Made by a program: the position numbers and the translations under genes. From the NCBI GenBank assembly GCA_007258455.2, contig VDFB02321286.1, positions 103,203 to 167,202 on the forward strand: a stretch of 64,000 nucleotides of DNA, read 5' to 3'. The notes under the pieces are model-generated. The model was not told the DNA's origin and searched no databases. It saw only the letters and a list, made by a program, of their open reading frames with translations. The DNA comes from Sequoia sempervirens. Its lineage: Eukaryota; Streptophyta; Pinopsida; Cupressales; Cupressaceae. Numbering within the stretch: the stretch's first letter is position 1; the number at the start of each line of letters is the position of its first letter. Positions 45,661-56,889 of the stretch are shown here, one piece after another.

Positions 45661-46215
45661 AAATGGGTTTGTATTTTGGAAACTCATAGGTTGAATTAGT
45701 CATATAGGTGTATACTTTGTTACTTCTATTGGGACAATTCTCTAATAACTTTTTGTACTTAATCAAGCTACAACCAAAGGTTTTCTTCCTGGTTCTTTCC
45801 TATTGATATCCTCATTTGAACTAGGTTTTGTAATATCTCCTATTTATATATAATAAATTACAATGGCTTGCCACTTTTGCCAAAAAAAATGTAAAAAGGT
45901 CATGTGAAGGTCATTTCCAATGTAATTGAGTATTTGATATAGCAAAGTGGAAACAAGGTATTTGGGTGTGCATGATGTTCAAGTTGATTGGCTAAGAGTT
46001 TTTTTATGCAAGAGCTAGGTGGCTTTAAACAACACAATTACAATTAAAGATGATTCAATCTCCAATTTGATCCTTAATCCCAAACTTGGGTGCAACTTCA
46101 CTAAAATAGGCCCATTTTACAAAGAGACTCATATTTAAATACTTCCAAAACCTAAAATTTAAATGGAGTAGCATTAAACAACCTACCAAACTACCAAAAC
46201 CACAATTTTTTGGTG
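45661..46215. other. Noncoding interval
   Basis: AT-rich. A stretch at 45,830-45,870 with TTGTAATATC...ATATATAATAAAT resembles a retroelement transcript end, not assignable. Confidence 0.35.
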
Positions 46216-48007
46216 AGATATGCTTTCTAAAGCTCTATTGCAACTTTACACTGATTGCATTTAACAACTTTTCCTTCAATTAAAAACTTGCCACCACAGG
46301 AAAATTCCTTCAAGATAGTAAAAACTGAGAGAGTTTATTATAGAGGGGCCCAACACAATCCCATAGCCTTAGACAAAGATTTTGTAAACATCACAGTTTT
46401 TGAGAAATAACCCTTCAAAGATTGTTGTCTTTTAACACTTTGGACTCTTAAGGGAAATCGTCAGTCCAATGTAGCTCAGAGTGATTCGATTTATTTGAGT
46501 GAAAAAAAGGACCATCCCTACTGTAAACGTGCCCATATGGATGTGTTGAAATAGTCCATTTGGTCTTACGAGTTGCAGAATGAAAGTTGCACCACTTTGC
46601 AAATTTATACTGCTTGCATCTAACAACTTTTCCCTCAATTGAAAACTTGCCACCATGGGAAAATGCCTCTGAGCTGGCAAAAAATAAGAGAATTTATTGT
46701 AGATGGACCCAACATAATCCCATAGCCTCAAACAAAGAGTCTATAAATGTCACGGTTTCTGAGAAATAGCCCTTCAAAGATTGATGCCTTTTAGCACTTT
46801 GGACTCTTAAGGGAAATTGTCGGTCTAATGTAGCTTAGAGTGATTCGGCATATTTGGGTGCAAAAGAGGACCATCCCTAGTGTAAATGTACCCATCCAGA
46901 CATGTTGAAATATTTTGTTTGGTTGTACGAGTTACATAATGAAAGTTGCACCACTTTGCAACTTTATACTGCTTGCATCTGACAACTTTTCCCTCAACTG
47001 AAAACTTGCCACCATGGGAAAATGCCTCCGAAATAGAAAAAACCGAGAGATTTTATTGTAGAGGGGACCAACATGATCCCATAGCCTCATACGAAGAATC
47101 TATAAATGTCACGATTTCTAAGAAATAGCCCTTCAAAGATTATTTCCTTTTAGCACTTTGGACTCTTAAAGGAAATCGTTGGTCCAATGTAGCTCAGAGT
47201 GATTCAGCATATTTGGGTGAAAAAGAGGACCATCCCAAGCGTAAACATACCCATCTAAATGTGTTGGAATAGTATGTTTGGACGTACAAGTTGTAGAATG
47301 AAAGTTGCACCACTTTGCAATTTTACACTGCTTACATCTAACAACTTTTCCCTTAACTAAAAACTTGCCACCACGGGAAAACGCCTCCAAGATAGAAAAA
47401 ACCAAGAGAGGTTATTGTAGAGGGGCCCAACATGATCCCATAGCCTTAGACAAAGAGTCTATAAAAATTACGGTTTCTGAGAAATATCCCTTCAAACATT
47501 GCTACCTTTTAGCACTTTGGATTCTTAAGGGAAATCGTCAATCTAATGTAGCTTGGAGTGATTCTATGTATTTGGGTGCAAAATAAGACCATCCCTAGCA
47601 TAAACCTACCCATCCGGATGTGTTGGAATATTCTGTTTGGTCATACGAGTTGCAGAATGAAAGTTGCACCACTTTGCAACTTTACATTGCTTGCATCTGA
47701 CAACTTTTCCCTCAACTAAAAACTTGTCACAACAGGAAAACACCTCCGAGATAGCAAAAACCGAGACAGGTTATTGTAGAGGGGTCCAACAAAATCTTGT
47801 AGCCTCAAAAAAAAAATTTTTAGGCATCATGGTTTCTGAGAAACAATTTTTCAAAGATTGTTTCCCTTTTGCACTTTGGACTCTTAAGATATTTCACCGA
47901 TTGAACATAGCTCAAACTGCTTCACCCTGTTTGGGTGTGAAAGGGGACCATACCTAACCTAAACGTAACCATCTAGACATGATGTAATAGTTGGTTTGGT
48001 CATACAA
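46216..48007. repeat. 359 bp satellite array A
   Basis: The landmark GTTGCAGAATGAAAGTTGCA (with variants) starts at 46,572, 46,931, 47,290, 47,649 and, truncated, 48,008: exactly 359 bp each time. A partial monomer precedes from about 46,216. Monomers are near 90 percent alike by eye and contain TCTTAAGGGAAATCGT, AGAGGGGCCCAACATGATCC and CAGAGTGATTC. Each monomer has a short open frame (MHHFA-LYCLHLTTFPS), but 359 is not a multiple of three, so frames do not chain. Confidence 0.93.
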
Positions 48008-48613
48008 GTTGTAGAACAAGATTTATTTATGCCCTTACAAGTAGTTTTCAGCCTCCAACCGAACTCCAACACTATTTTTGTGTGAAAAAAAGCCATGAGA
48101 CCATAGCTTGTTGGTTTCTTTTTAATGGAACTCATGGGAAATAGAGTTAACTTCTTCACAAACTTCGTTTGAAGTAATTTCATTCATTTTTGTGAAAGTG
48201 GATTGTAACACAAATTTCTTTTTTCAAAAATTGTTTTGCATAATTGAACTAAGAATTTATCACACATCTATAAACAGAGGAGTACTACAAACTAAAACAC
48301 ATTACACTTATGTTCTCACTAACTTGATGTACTCTCCAACATCTCTCTTCTCTCATGTGGAGAGTATGAACTGCTTGCCCATGCCTTTGCATCATTAGGG
48401 AAGTTTTTCTCTTTTTGACAATGTCAAAAGCATGGTTGCATACAAATTAGGAAAAATACCTTTCCTTTTAGATTAGAAATGCATGGAAGATTCAAAAAAT
48501 ATCCTTGATATTACAAAAAGGTATGTGTTTATACACTTCAATTGTATAGTCACCATTTGGTTCTGTCAAAGAAAAATTTGTTTATGTCATTGTTACACTG
48601 CACAGGTAAACCA
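48008..48613. other. Interval with the CCATGAGACCATAGCTTGTT motif
   Basis: At 48,090-48,112 it carries GCCATGAGACCATAGCTTGT, also present at 1,800 and, inverted, at 58,727. The rest has no gene or repeat that I recognise. Confidence 0.5.
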
Positions 48614-48846
48614 AATTTTGTATTGTGGAGCTATATTAACCTACCATTCTCAAGACCAATGTAACAATGATACAAAATAACATTTGAGACTACAAGAAGA
48701 CATCAAAATGGCTAGCATACTAAATAAATTCTTATGATTTCTGAAGAATATTGGCAACTCTACTCAGTTGGCTTCTTTTTTCAAAATCATACAAATTGAA
48801 CCTGGCATCAATAGACTTTGTATATCAAGCTACCACAATTCAAGTT
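48614..48846 (+). repeat. Block X, copy 1
   Basis: About 233 bp from ATTTTGTATTGTGGAGC to CCACAATTCAAGTT. It recurs directly at 58,807-59,054. Noncoding. Each copy neighbours a 359 bp array: downstream of array A and upstream of array B. Confidence 0.82.
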
Positions 48847-48956
48847 TCAACAATGAATATTTATCATGCATGTTTTAAATGAAATTCAATTTTATGGTGG
48901 TTTTGTTGTTTATATGATGTTATGTGATATTCTAATCCCAATTCATGCTTCTAGGT

Positions 48957-48980
48957 TGCATATATATATATATATATATG
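48957..48980. repeat. (TA)n microsatellite
   Basis: About eleven TA units. Confidence 0.9.
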
Positions 48981-48984
48981 TATT

Positions 48985-50160
48985 ATTTTTACATTTTTTT
49001 GTACTAATGAACGCAAAATGAACCGAACCCCCCAAAAAAAAATTAGCTAAACCGACGAACCGGACCCCCAAACCTGAACTGGTAACTTATTTTGTAAGTC
49101 AGTTATTGGGAGTTGGTCGATTGTTTTGTGTCAGGGAGAGTCTTAAAAAAGGTTTAGGAACTCGTTTTGGGGATTGATGAATGTAATTTTGTGAAGAATC
49201 AATAAGATCATATTGAGTTACCTTGCAAAAGCTATGGTTTCTATAGAAAAAATATATGTTTTCTTCATTGTTTGGCCCCTACACAACAAGTAAATGGCTG
49301 CATAGTGAGTGGAATGAGGGGAAAGTAAGCCTAAGACCCCTTTAAAGTTGGTTTGAGTGCTTTCTTTTCATTTTTTGTGAGTTTTGTGCCAAGTTTTCTC
49401 AAGGCAGGTAGTGAACCTAGATTTTGCATTTTGAGTAAATTATGAATTATTGAAGCCCTCCACCTACTGTACCTTTAATGTGGCTTAGTGGAGAGGCTGT
49501 GTATAATATGATTTGAATGTGTGCAGGCCCATTTAAGGTAGGGGAAATTATTTGTGAGTCTTGGAGTTGTTGTCCTAAGCAAATCATTGCTTAAATTGCA
49601 TGAAAATGGAGCTTTTACCCTAGGGTTTGTTAAAATCAATTAGAGCGGGGGAATCTCTTTAATGTTTAAGCATAATGGGGTCATAATAGAGGTTTTTGAG
49701 TCGATGGAATGGTCAGGGGAGTTGTGCAAGTGATACTTTCAATAAACCCTATGCATTTGCATGGTAAATAGAGGATTTCATGGGACAGCCTGCTAAAGGA
49801 CCTGTAGGTGCAAAATAATCTTAGAATTTTTTTTTTTATGACACAACTCAAGACTTTTGGGGTGTTCTTGTGAAGATCAAGTGTTTAAAGGGCACTCACT
49901 TTGTAAAAGAGGGTTAATTTACTAGCCTAGGATAGGGGTGTGCTATTGGTTCTCAAATTTGGTCCAAAGGAGTCAAGGGTAGTTTTCACATATGTTGTGT
50001 AACTTTGAAAAGAGTGTTTGATTCACTAATTTTTTTGTGTGGTGTCTTGGAAACTTGGGTTGAAGAATCCCTTAAACCGGGTTGCCAGTGCTATAAGGGA
50101 AAGCATAGTAAGGTTTGGAGTTTTGAGTAGATCATCTGATTTTGTTTTGAAATTTTGATT
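48985..50160. other. Noncoding interval
   Basis: The start (49,010-49,090) has AACCGAACC and CTGAACTGGTAACTTA phrases that also occur at 54,800-54,860, hinting at a shared element end. Otherwise nothing is recognised. Confidence 0.4.
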
Positions 50161-50189
50161 GATACTCATTGGTTTGGAAGATTGATTTT

Positions 50190-50388
50190 TTTCCATCCCC
50201 ACTCTACATCAATCCATAGCTTTTTTGAAAGCACTTGTTTTAGGATTTTATCCGTAGCAACAAGCCAGTGAACTATTTGATAAAAAGCTTTGGTACACAT
50301 GTATGAAAAATGTGGTAGCATAGACAAGGCAATGAACTGTTTAAAAAAATGCCTCAAAGAAATGTGGTCCCATAGAATTCCATGACAA
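50190..50388. repeat. Partial fold-back unit
   Basis: Matches the inner and right part of the 2,069-2,353 unit in the same orientation (AGCTTTTTTGAAAGCACTTG, AATGCCTCAAAGAAATGTGG). The left arm is missing. Confidence 0.75.
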
Positions 50389-50394
50389 GCAAAT

Positions 50395-50610
50395 GCAATT
50401 GAAAACTACTCCTAGTTATCAGTTATGTAATGTGAAGTAATTGCATAACTGCTTCAGTTGACTTTGTAAAAACTATATTGTAATTGAAATTTTTTCATCT
50501 ATCATCATCTATTTGTTAGTTATGCAATGTGAAGTAATTCTTTGAGTTTGAAAGATGTGCAATGCAATGTAATCAACAATATGAATATAAACTACATAAT
50601 ATAACCATTA
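50395..50610 (+). repeat. 230 bp flank of the fold-back family, copy 2
   Basis: Same order and orientation as 2,357-2,585, immediately after the partial fold-back unit. Confidence 0.75.
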
Positions 50611-51259
50611 TTTTTTATGCTATTGTATATTGATATTTAACCATTGCTCACTTGATTAAATTTTCAAAGAGTTTAATCATGCACATGAGGAAGAAATTAA
50701 ATTTTGATTGTCAACTTCTATCTATAAAATTATCCAATAATCAAGTGTATTTCCATATACAAAAATTGCATCAACGCCAACTCAAACAAAGTTTTACAAA
50801 ATGTTGCATATGCCATCTCGATATCTATTCAAAATTTACATGCCAAAATGTCTATATCATCCTAAACTATTGGTGGATCATCAAAATGGAGCCTCTTTGA
50901 AGCACTCGTTGGCTCTAAAGGTAGTTGCACAAGAAAAAATCAAACCACAATTGAGATTAGTTATACTATATAATTTAAAATCGAATAATTAACATCAAAA
51001 TCAATATACGAGCGGGGGCATGAAGTTGGTTGCACTTTTGTGGCCAAATGGGAAAAAAAATGGAAAGAAATAATGTGAGCGCGTTATGTGATTTTAAAAG
51101 AAAAAAAAAAGTGAAATCTGTATCATTTGCTTTTTACTGTTTATCAGCTCTGTCCGTAGCCAAAAACCCTCACTTTTGCACTCGCATTCTAGGAGGAAGG
51201 ATTTCTACAAGTTTCATCAAGAATAATTGGATTTTTCTTGCAAATATGGTACCACGACG
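50611..51259. other. Upstream interval of the seven-exon gene
   Basis: AT-rich. Open frames here (for example from 51,030) stop at TGA 51,260-51,262 and overlap the proposed start, so I treat them as leader sequence. No convincing promoter element seen. Confidence 0.35.
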
Positions 51260-53460
51260 ATGAATAGATGCGGGAGGTAAGTATTGTTTGCTATTTGTTT
51301 TGAATTTGTTAGTTTGAAATTGATTTTGTTTGTTTTTAAGTTAGATTTGATTATTTTTTTTAAATTTGTAGGAAATCCTGCAAATCCTCAACAAGAAGAG
51401 GAGGTAAATCCTCAACAAAATCAACCTCCCCTACCGTTCTCTCAATTCCCTCCTAGCACTCAAGAAAATTTGAGGAGTGAAATTGAGAACAATAGAAAAC
51501 AACTTGAGGATCTTATCAGTAGGTTGAGTGATCCAAATACTTCAAGCACATAAACAATGCTTCTAGCAAATTCATTGAAAGACATGTTAAAAAATGTAGA
51601 TGCAATCACCCAACAAATATTTGGATGGCAAGATAGGAGACAGACAGCCAGGACATATTATGCACACAAATTATCATATAAACAAGTAAAAGATTTAAAA
51701 ATTACTAAAGGTGATTTGTGCTCTCTATTCACTGACCCTAAAACAAATCAAAATCTTACCCTCAATGAAAAGAGGTTTCCTATTCATTGGTGCCACCACC
51801 AAGAGATTAAGAACCGTTTTTATGAAAGATGGTATATGGTCTTTGATTACCCACCGTGCAATAATTGTGAAGTCCCCCAATATTTTCTTAGGAAACTATA
51901 CAGTGAGTTTGTATTGAACCAAATCCTAAATTATTTTGATATGAGGGAGTTCCATGGGAGAGGTGGGGGGTCAGCTCAGGATAGGCCCGATGCACAGTTG
52001 GATCCTACGCGGCAAGGGAGACGACCTCTCTAGGCCGCCTCGTGAGTAGATTGTGATGTCTTTCGTTGTGAAGGAGAGTTCTGACATAGAGACACTGCAG
52101 TCAATCACAACTTTGACCGAGAGTGTCATCCATCACACTAGCCCTATTGTACATCGCCATCCAGGGGAGTCTTCAGGTGGTGGCCTTCGAACCCATGTTT
52201 TTCAATCTTGTGAGGTGACTTGTTCATATGACCCTACTGGCACTCAGGAGGGTGCTATGTAGGATCCATATGCTACTACGCAGCCTGATCTGTATGCATC
52301 TACGGGGATGGAGAGGATGACTGACATTTTGCATGATGCATATGGCATTGACACTCAAGTAAAATTCAGCATGTTCATTGAATTTAATTTATTAAATTTT
52401 GATTGTGAAATGCAAGATTAACTAATCTAGTTTTATTATTTTAATAAAATTGCAGGGTCACAGTGTAGAGACTGGATACACCAGTCATCCACCTACTTAT
52501 TTTTGTAGTACACCTATCGGTGGGGTATGTAAAGTTAGTAAACAATTATAAATTTATTATATGTGTTAATAGAATTGTTTTACGAATGGTATTTTAATAT
52601 GTGATTTTGGATGTTGAACAGGGTACTGTTGGAGGTTTCAAGGAAACACCTTTGAGTGCCAGTGGATTTGATCAAACGTTCACGGAGGTAATATAGAATT
52701 TAAAGAGAACTTAAGTAATGAATTATAAGTTTAATAGATTTGTGTAGTTTATATTCATATTGTTGGTTACGTTGTATTACACATCATTCAAACTCAAAGC
52801 ATTACTTCAAATTCGATAACTAATAATCAGAAATATATCTGTTTAATACTTGTACTCAAAATTTTGTTCATTAGATCTCATACATTATAAGTCATCACAT
52901 GGATCGCTATTGTAACTTTTTTGTGATTGAATAATTTGTTGTTTTATTTTCAGATGTTGGTGACAGAAACACTGCCAAACGTTACGAGGGCAATGGATAT
53001 TGGTGTTTCCTCCGCTATACAATCCTCGATGGTTCTAATAGGGGAGGTATGAGGCAAATTACTAAATTTCAATTTACATTCATTGTTATAGATGAACTAG
53101 TTCTAGAGAAAAATCAAACCATTATTAATTCATAGTTTAATTCCTATTTGGATGGTTTATACAGGGCTTGAGCATGCCTGACCATCAGCATGCAAATATT
53201 TCCATCGAGGAGAGTGATCGTGAGATGGTCGTAAGTGATTATTTTGTTAAATATATATTAATTATTATAATGTAATTTCTATGTATTAATATATTTACTT
53301 CTTATTGTAACAGTTGAAACTTCACCAAGAGCTAAACACTAGGAGGAGCAGCAGGAGCACTCCTCGAGCACAGCAGAAACGGGTGACAGACTTATCGCCA
53401 TCGGATCGCCTAGCAAAGGGAAAGAAAAATTTATTTGAACTAGAGCATGGAGAGAAATGA
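51260..53460 (+). pseudogene. Seven-exon gene of unknown function, disrupted in exon 2
   Basis: Exons: 51,260-51,276; 51,372-52,358; 52,456-52,524; 52,622-52,687; 52,954-53,046; 53,165-53,230; 53,314-53,460. Every intron has GT...AG ends, and the last five are phase 0. Exon 1 (MNRCGR, donor GTAAGT) joins exon 2 in frame (NPANPQQEEEVNPQQNQPP). Exon 2 has a proline/glutamine-rich head, a predicted helix (ENLRSEIENNRKQLEDLISR), then DRRQTARTYYAHKL and ERWYMVFDYPPCNNCEVPQY. Exons 3-7 are fully open, ending VLKLHQELNTRRSSRSTPR and a basic tail. Exon 2 carries TAA at 51,551, a frameshift near 52,020, and TAG at 52,047 and 52,260. I recognise no domain; regulated-protein-like composition only. Clean splice sites suggest recent loss, or errors in the sequence. 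Confidence 0.6.
52735..52830 (-). repeat. Fold-back-family flank fragment inside intron 4
   Basis: TTTGTGTAGTTTATATTCAT to ATTCGATAACTAATAATC matches the inverse of 2,460-2,575. It explains part of why this intron (266 bp) is longer than its neighbours (about 95-120 bp). Confidence 0.7.
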
Positions 53461-54790
53461 ATTTTGAATGCATAGAGCCCTTTGTTGTATGCCTACATGG
53501 AAATTTTGTACATATTTTGTATTGGATATATTTGACATTGTATGCCTATATGGCATTCTCATAAGCCTATATGACTATTTTGTAACTATATTTTATACTT
53601 ATATCGACATATATTGATGTATGCGTACATGGCTATTTGCTTAATACAAATATTTTTTATCGTGGTGTCCATATTTGCATTATAAATTCATGGTTCAATA
53701 GATATGAGTTACGTGTATTCAAGTGTATACTTTACAACTTACGCACATATACTTTTTGACTTACGTGTGAACATCAAAAAGTGTGAAATTTTGTGATTGG
53801 AAGTCAAATGTAAGCCAATTTTGCAATTCTCAATTCTTGCATACTTGATCTTATGGACTTATTCCTTCCTAGCACATATTGTGAATATTTCTCATTTGGT
53901 GTAGAAGACAGATTCCTCATTTTTGAACCACTCATAGCAAAGAGATTCACAATAAGACTTTAGCATTGGAACACTACTCCATACTTCTCTTGTCTAGACC
54001 ATAAAGGATTGAAAATTCTTAATTTGATGCAATGATAGTTGTGAGATGAGAATTTATATAACCATGCCTATTTTGAAACTTCGCATCTAATACTGCATCA
54101 ACAAGAACTTAAGAAGTGTTGCATAAGAGTGTTAGGTTTGATAGGCCTTCTCTTCCCTAAGGGAGGAGAGCCTGCATCTTGAATTTTGAAAAAAAATTAA
54201 GAAGCAAACATTTTATCTAAAAGCTTCAAACCTAGATGACATATTTGGCTAAGTCTATCTTGAAAATTATCAATGCGTTCAAACTCTAAAGGAGATTCTC
54301 CCTGAAAAGAAAACTTTACCCTTTTTCCCAAGGAAAGAAATTGCAACAAGTTGCATGTGATTTATCTTATTTCTTTCTCACAGTTCCTGGTCAATCATTC
54401 ATGGCTTCAGGATAGTTCCATTCCAAGGAAGGACACCCAAAAAATCACTGAGATTCTTCTACGATCTACAAGAAAAAGGTTTTGGCTCTTTCACAATGTA
54501 AATAATTATGTAACACTTTTTTCTTGTTTTCCTTCCACACAAAAAATGTTCACACTTTTCAGATTGATCAATGATCAATAATGGCTAATTGTAAACACTT
54601 GACATTTTTATGTTTGAACTTTAATTTATAATTTTGTATCATGACATTCGAGTAGATCACTAATATTTTAATATTTCACTATGAAAGTGGTGGTGTATTT
54701 TTGCTATGTTATTTGACTATTAATATGGTGGTGTATTCTGAACTTGATTACTATTGCAAATATGTATATATTTTTTATTTTTATATGTTT
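53461..54790. other. Noncoding interval downstream of the seven-exon gene
   Basis: Probably includes the 3' untranslated region: it is AT-rich with GTAT-rich phrases at 53,480-53,650. No further gene seen. Confidence 0.4.
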
Positions 54791-54862
54791 TTGTATTACT
54801 GAACCCAAAACAAAATTCCTAACCCGAAAAAAATTCCCGAACCCAAAACCGAACCGGTAACT

Positions 54863-55092
54863 TAGTAAAAAATAGATTTTTGTAGTTTATATTCATAACG
54901 TTGATTACATTGCATTGCACATCTTTCAAACTGAAAGCATTGCTTCACATTTCATAACTAATAACTAGATGTTGATAGATGACAAAATTTCAATTACAAT
55001 ATAGTTTTTACAAAGTCAACCTAAGCAGTTATGCAATTACTTCACATTGCATAACTAATAACTAGGAGCAGCTTCCAATTGCATTTGGTTGT
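54863..55092 (-). repeat. 230 bp flank of the fold-back family, copy 3 (inverted)
   Basis: Reverse complement of 2,357-2,585, again directly next to fold-back units, here to its right. Confidence 0.78.
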
Positions 55093-56889
55093 CATGGCAT
55101 TCTATGAGACCACATTTCTTTGAGGCATTTTTTCAAATAGTTCACTGCCTTGTCTATACTACCACTTTTCATACATGTCTACCAAAAATTTTTGTCAAAT
55201 AGTTCAAGTGTTGCCTTTTTGCTATGGTAATATCGAAAAGCCTAAAAACAAGTGCTTTCAACGCTGTGGATGCTTTTGGAAAAAAATCTATCAAAAGCAT
55301 ATTAGTAAGCAATATCATAGACAAGGCAGTGAACTCTTTGAAAAACTGCCTCAAAGAAATGAGGTCTCATGGTGATGGAATTCCATGACAATCAAATGCT
55401 TTTTATTTTCATGGCATTCCATCACCATGAGACCTCATTTCTTTGAGGCATTTTTTGAAAGAGTTCACTGCCTTGTCTATGCTAAAACATTTTTCATACA
55501 TGTCTATCAAAGCATTTTATCAAATAGTTCATTGCCTTGCTGCTATGGCTAAAAGCCTAAAACAGGTGCTTCGAACAAGCTATGGATGCTTAGAAAAAAT
55601 CTATCAAAGCACAATAGTAAGCAATAGCATAGACAAGGGAATGAACTGTTTGAAAAAATGCCTCAAGAAAATGTGGTATCATGGTGGTGGAATGCCATGA
55701 CAAGCAAATTGTTGTGGATTGTCATGGAATTCCATCACCATGAGACCACATTTCTTTGAGGAATTTTTCTCAAACATTTCGTCTTGTTCATACTACATTT
55801 ATCATACATGTTACCAAAGCATTTTATCAAACACTTGTTTCCTTTGTTGCTATGGCTAAAAAGCCTAAAATAGGTGCTTCCAAAAATCTATATGATCCTT
55901 GAAAAAATCTATCAAAGCATACTATTACAATAGCATACAAAGGGAGGCAAACCATTTGAAAGCCTCATAGAAATGTGGTCTCAATGGTGATGGAATTCCA
56001 TGACAATCCATAACAATTTGCTTGTCATGGCATTCGTCATGGCATTCCATCACCATGAGACCTCATATCTTTGAGGCATTTTTTCAAAGAGTTCACTGCC
56101 TTCTCTATGCTAACACATTTTTCATACATGTCTATCAAAGCATTTTATCAAACAGTTCATTGCCTTGCTGCTATGGCTAAAAAGCTAAAATAGGTGCTTT
56201 CAAACAAGCTATGGATGCTTAGAAAAAGTCTATCATAGCATAATAGTAAGCAATGGCATAGACAAGGGAATGAACTGTTGAAAAAATGCCTCAAAGAAAT
56301 GTGGTCTCATGGTGGTGGAATGCCATGACAAGCAAATTGTTGTGGATTGTCATGGCATTCCATCACCATGAGACCACATTTCTTTGAGGCATTTTTCAAA
56401 CATTTGGCCACCTTGTCTATGCTACTACATTTATCATACATGTTTACCAAAGCATTCTATCAAACAGTTCACTTCCTTGTTGCTATGGCTAAAAGCCTAA
56501 AATAGGTGCTTCCAAAAAACTATGGATGCTTGGAAAAAATCTATCAAAGCATACTAATAAGCAATAGCATAGAAAAGGAAAGAAACTGTTTGAAAAAAAT
56601 CCTCAAAGAAATGTGGTCTCAATGGTGATGGAATGCCATGACAATCCACAACAATTTGCTTTTCATGGCATTCGTCATGCCATTCCATCAACATGAGACC
56701 ACATTTCTTTGAGGAATTTTTTCAAAGAGTTCACTGCCTTGTCTATGCTAACACATTTTTCATACATGTCTATCAAAGCATTTTATCAAACAGTTTATTG
56801 CCTTGCTGCTATGGCTACAAGCCTAAAACAGGTGCTTTCGAACAAGCTATGGATGCTTAGAAAAAAATCTATCATAGCACAATAGTAAA
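55093..56889. repeat. Tandem array of six fold-back units
   Basis: Units start at 55,093, 55,410, 55,723, 56,038, 56,351 and 56,676 (spacing 313-325 bp); the last is truncated. Each is about 290 bp. It begins CATGGCATTCCATCACCATG then AGACCACATTTCTTTGAGGC and ends with the inverse of that sequence, so arms of about 75 bp flank an inner part with GCTATGGCTAAAAGCC. Spacers of about 23 bp (ACAAGCAAATTGTTGTGG-like) separate units. Both a unit and each unit junction can fold into hairpins. No coding. Confidence 0.88.

Noticed and set aside
55093..56889. Regularly spaced repeats as a CRISPR-like array.
   Set aside because: Repeat units are about 290 bp with 23 bp spacers that are nearly the same each time, in plant DNA; not CRISPR architecture.
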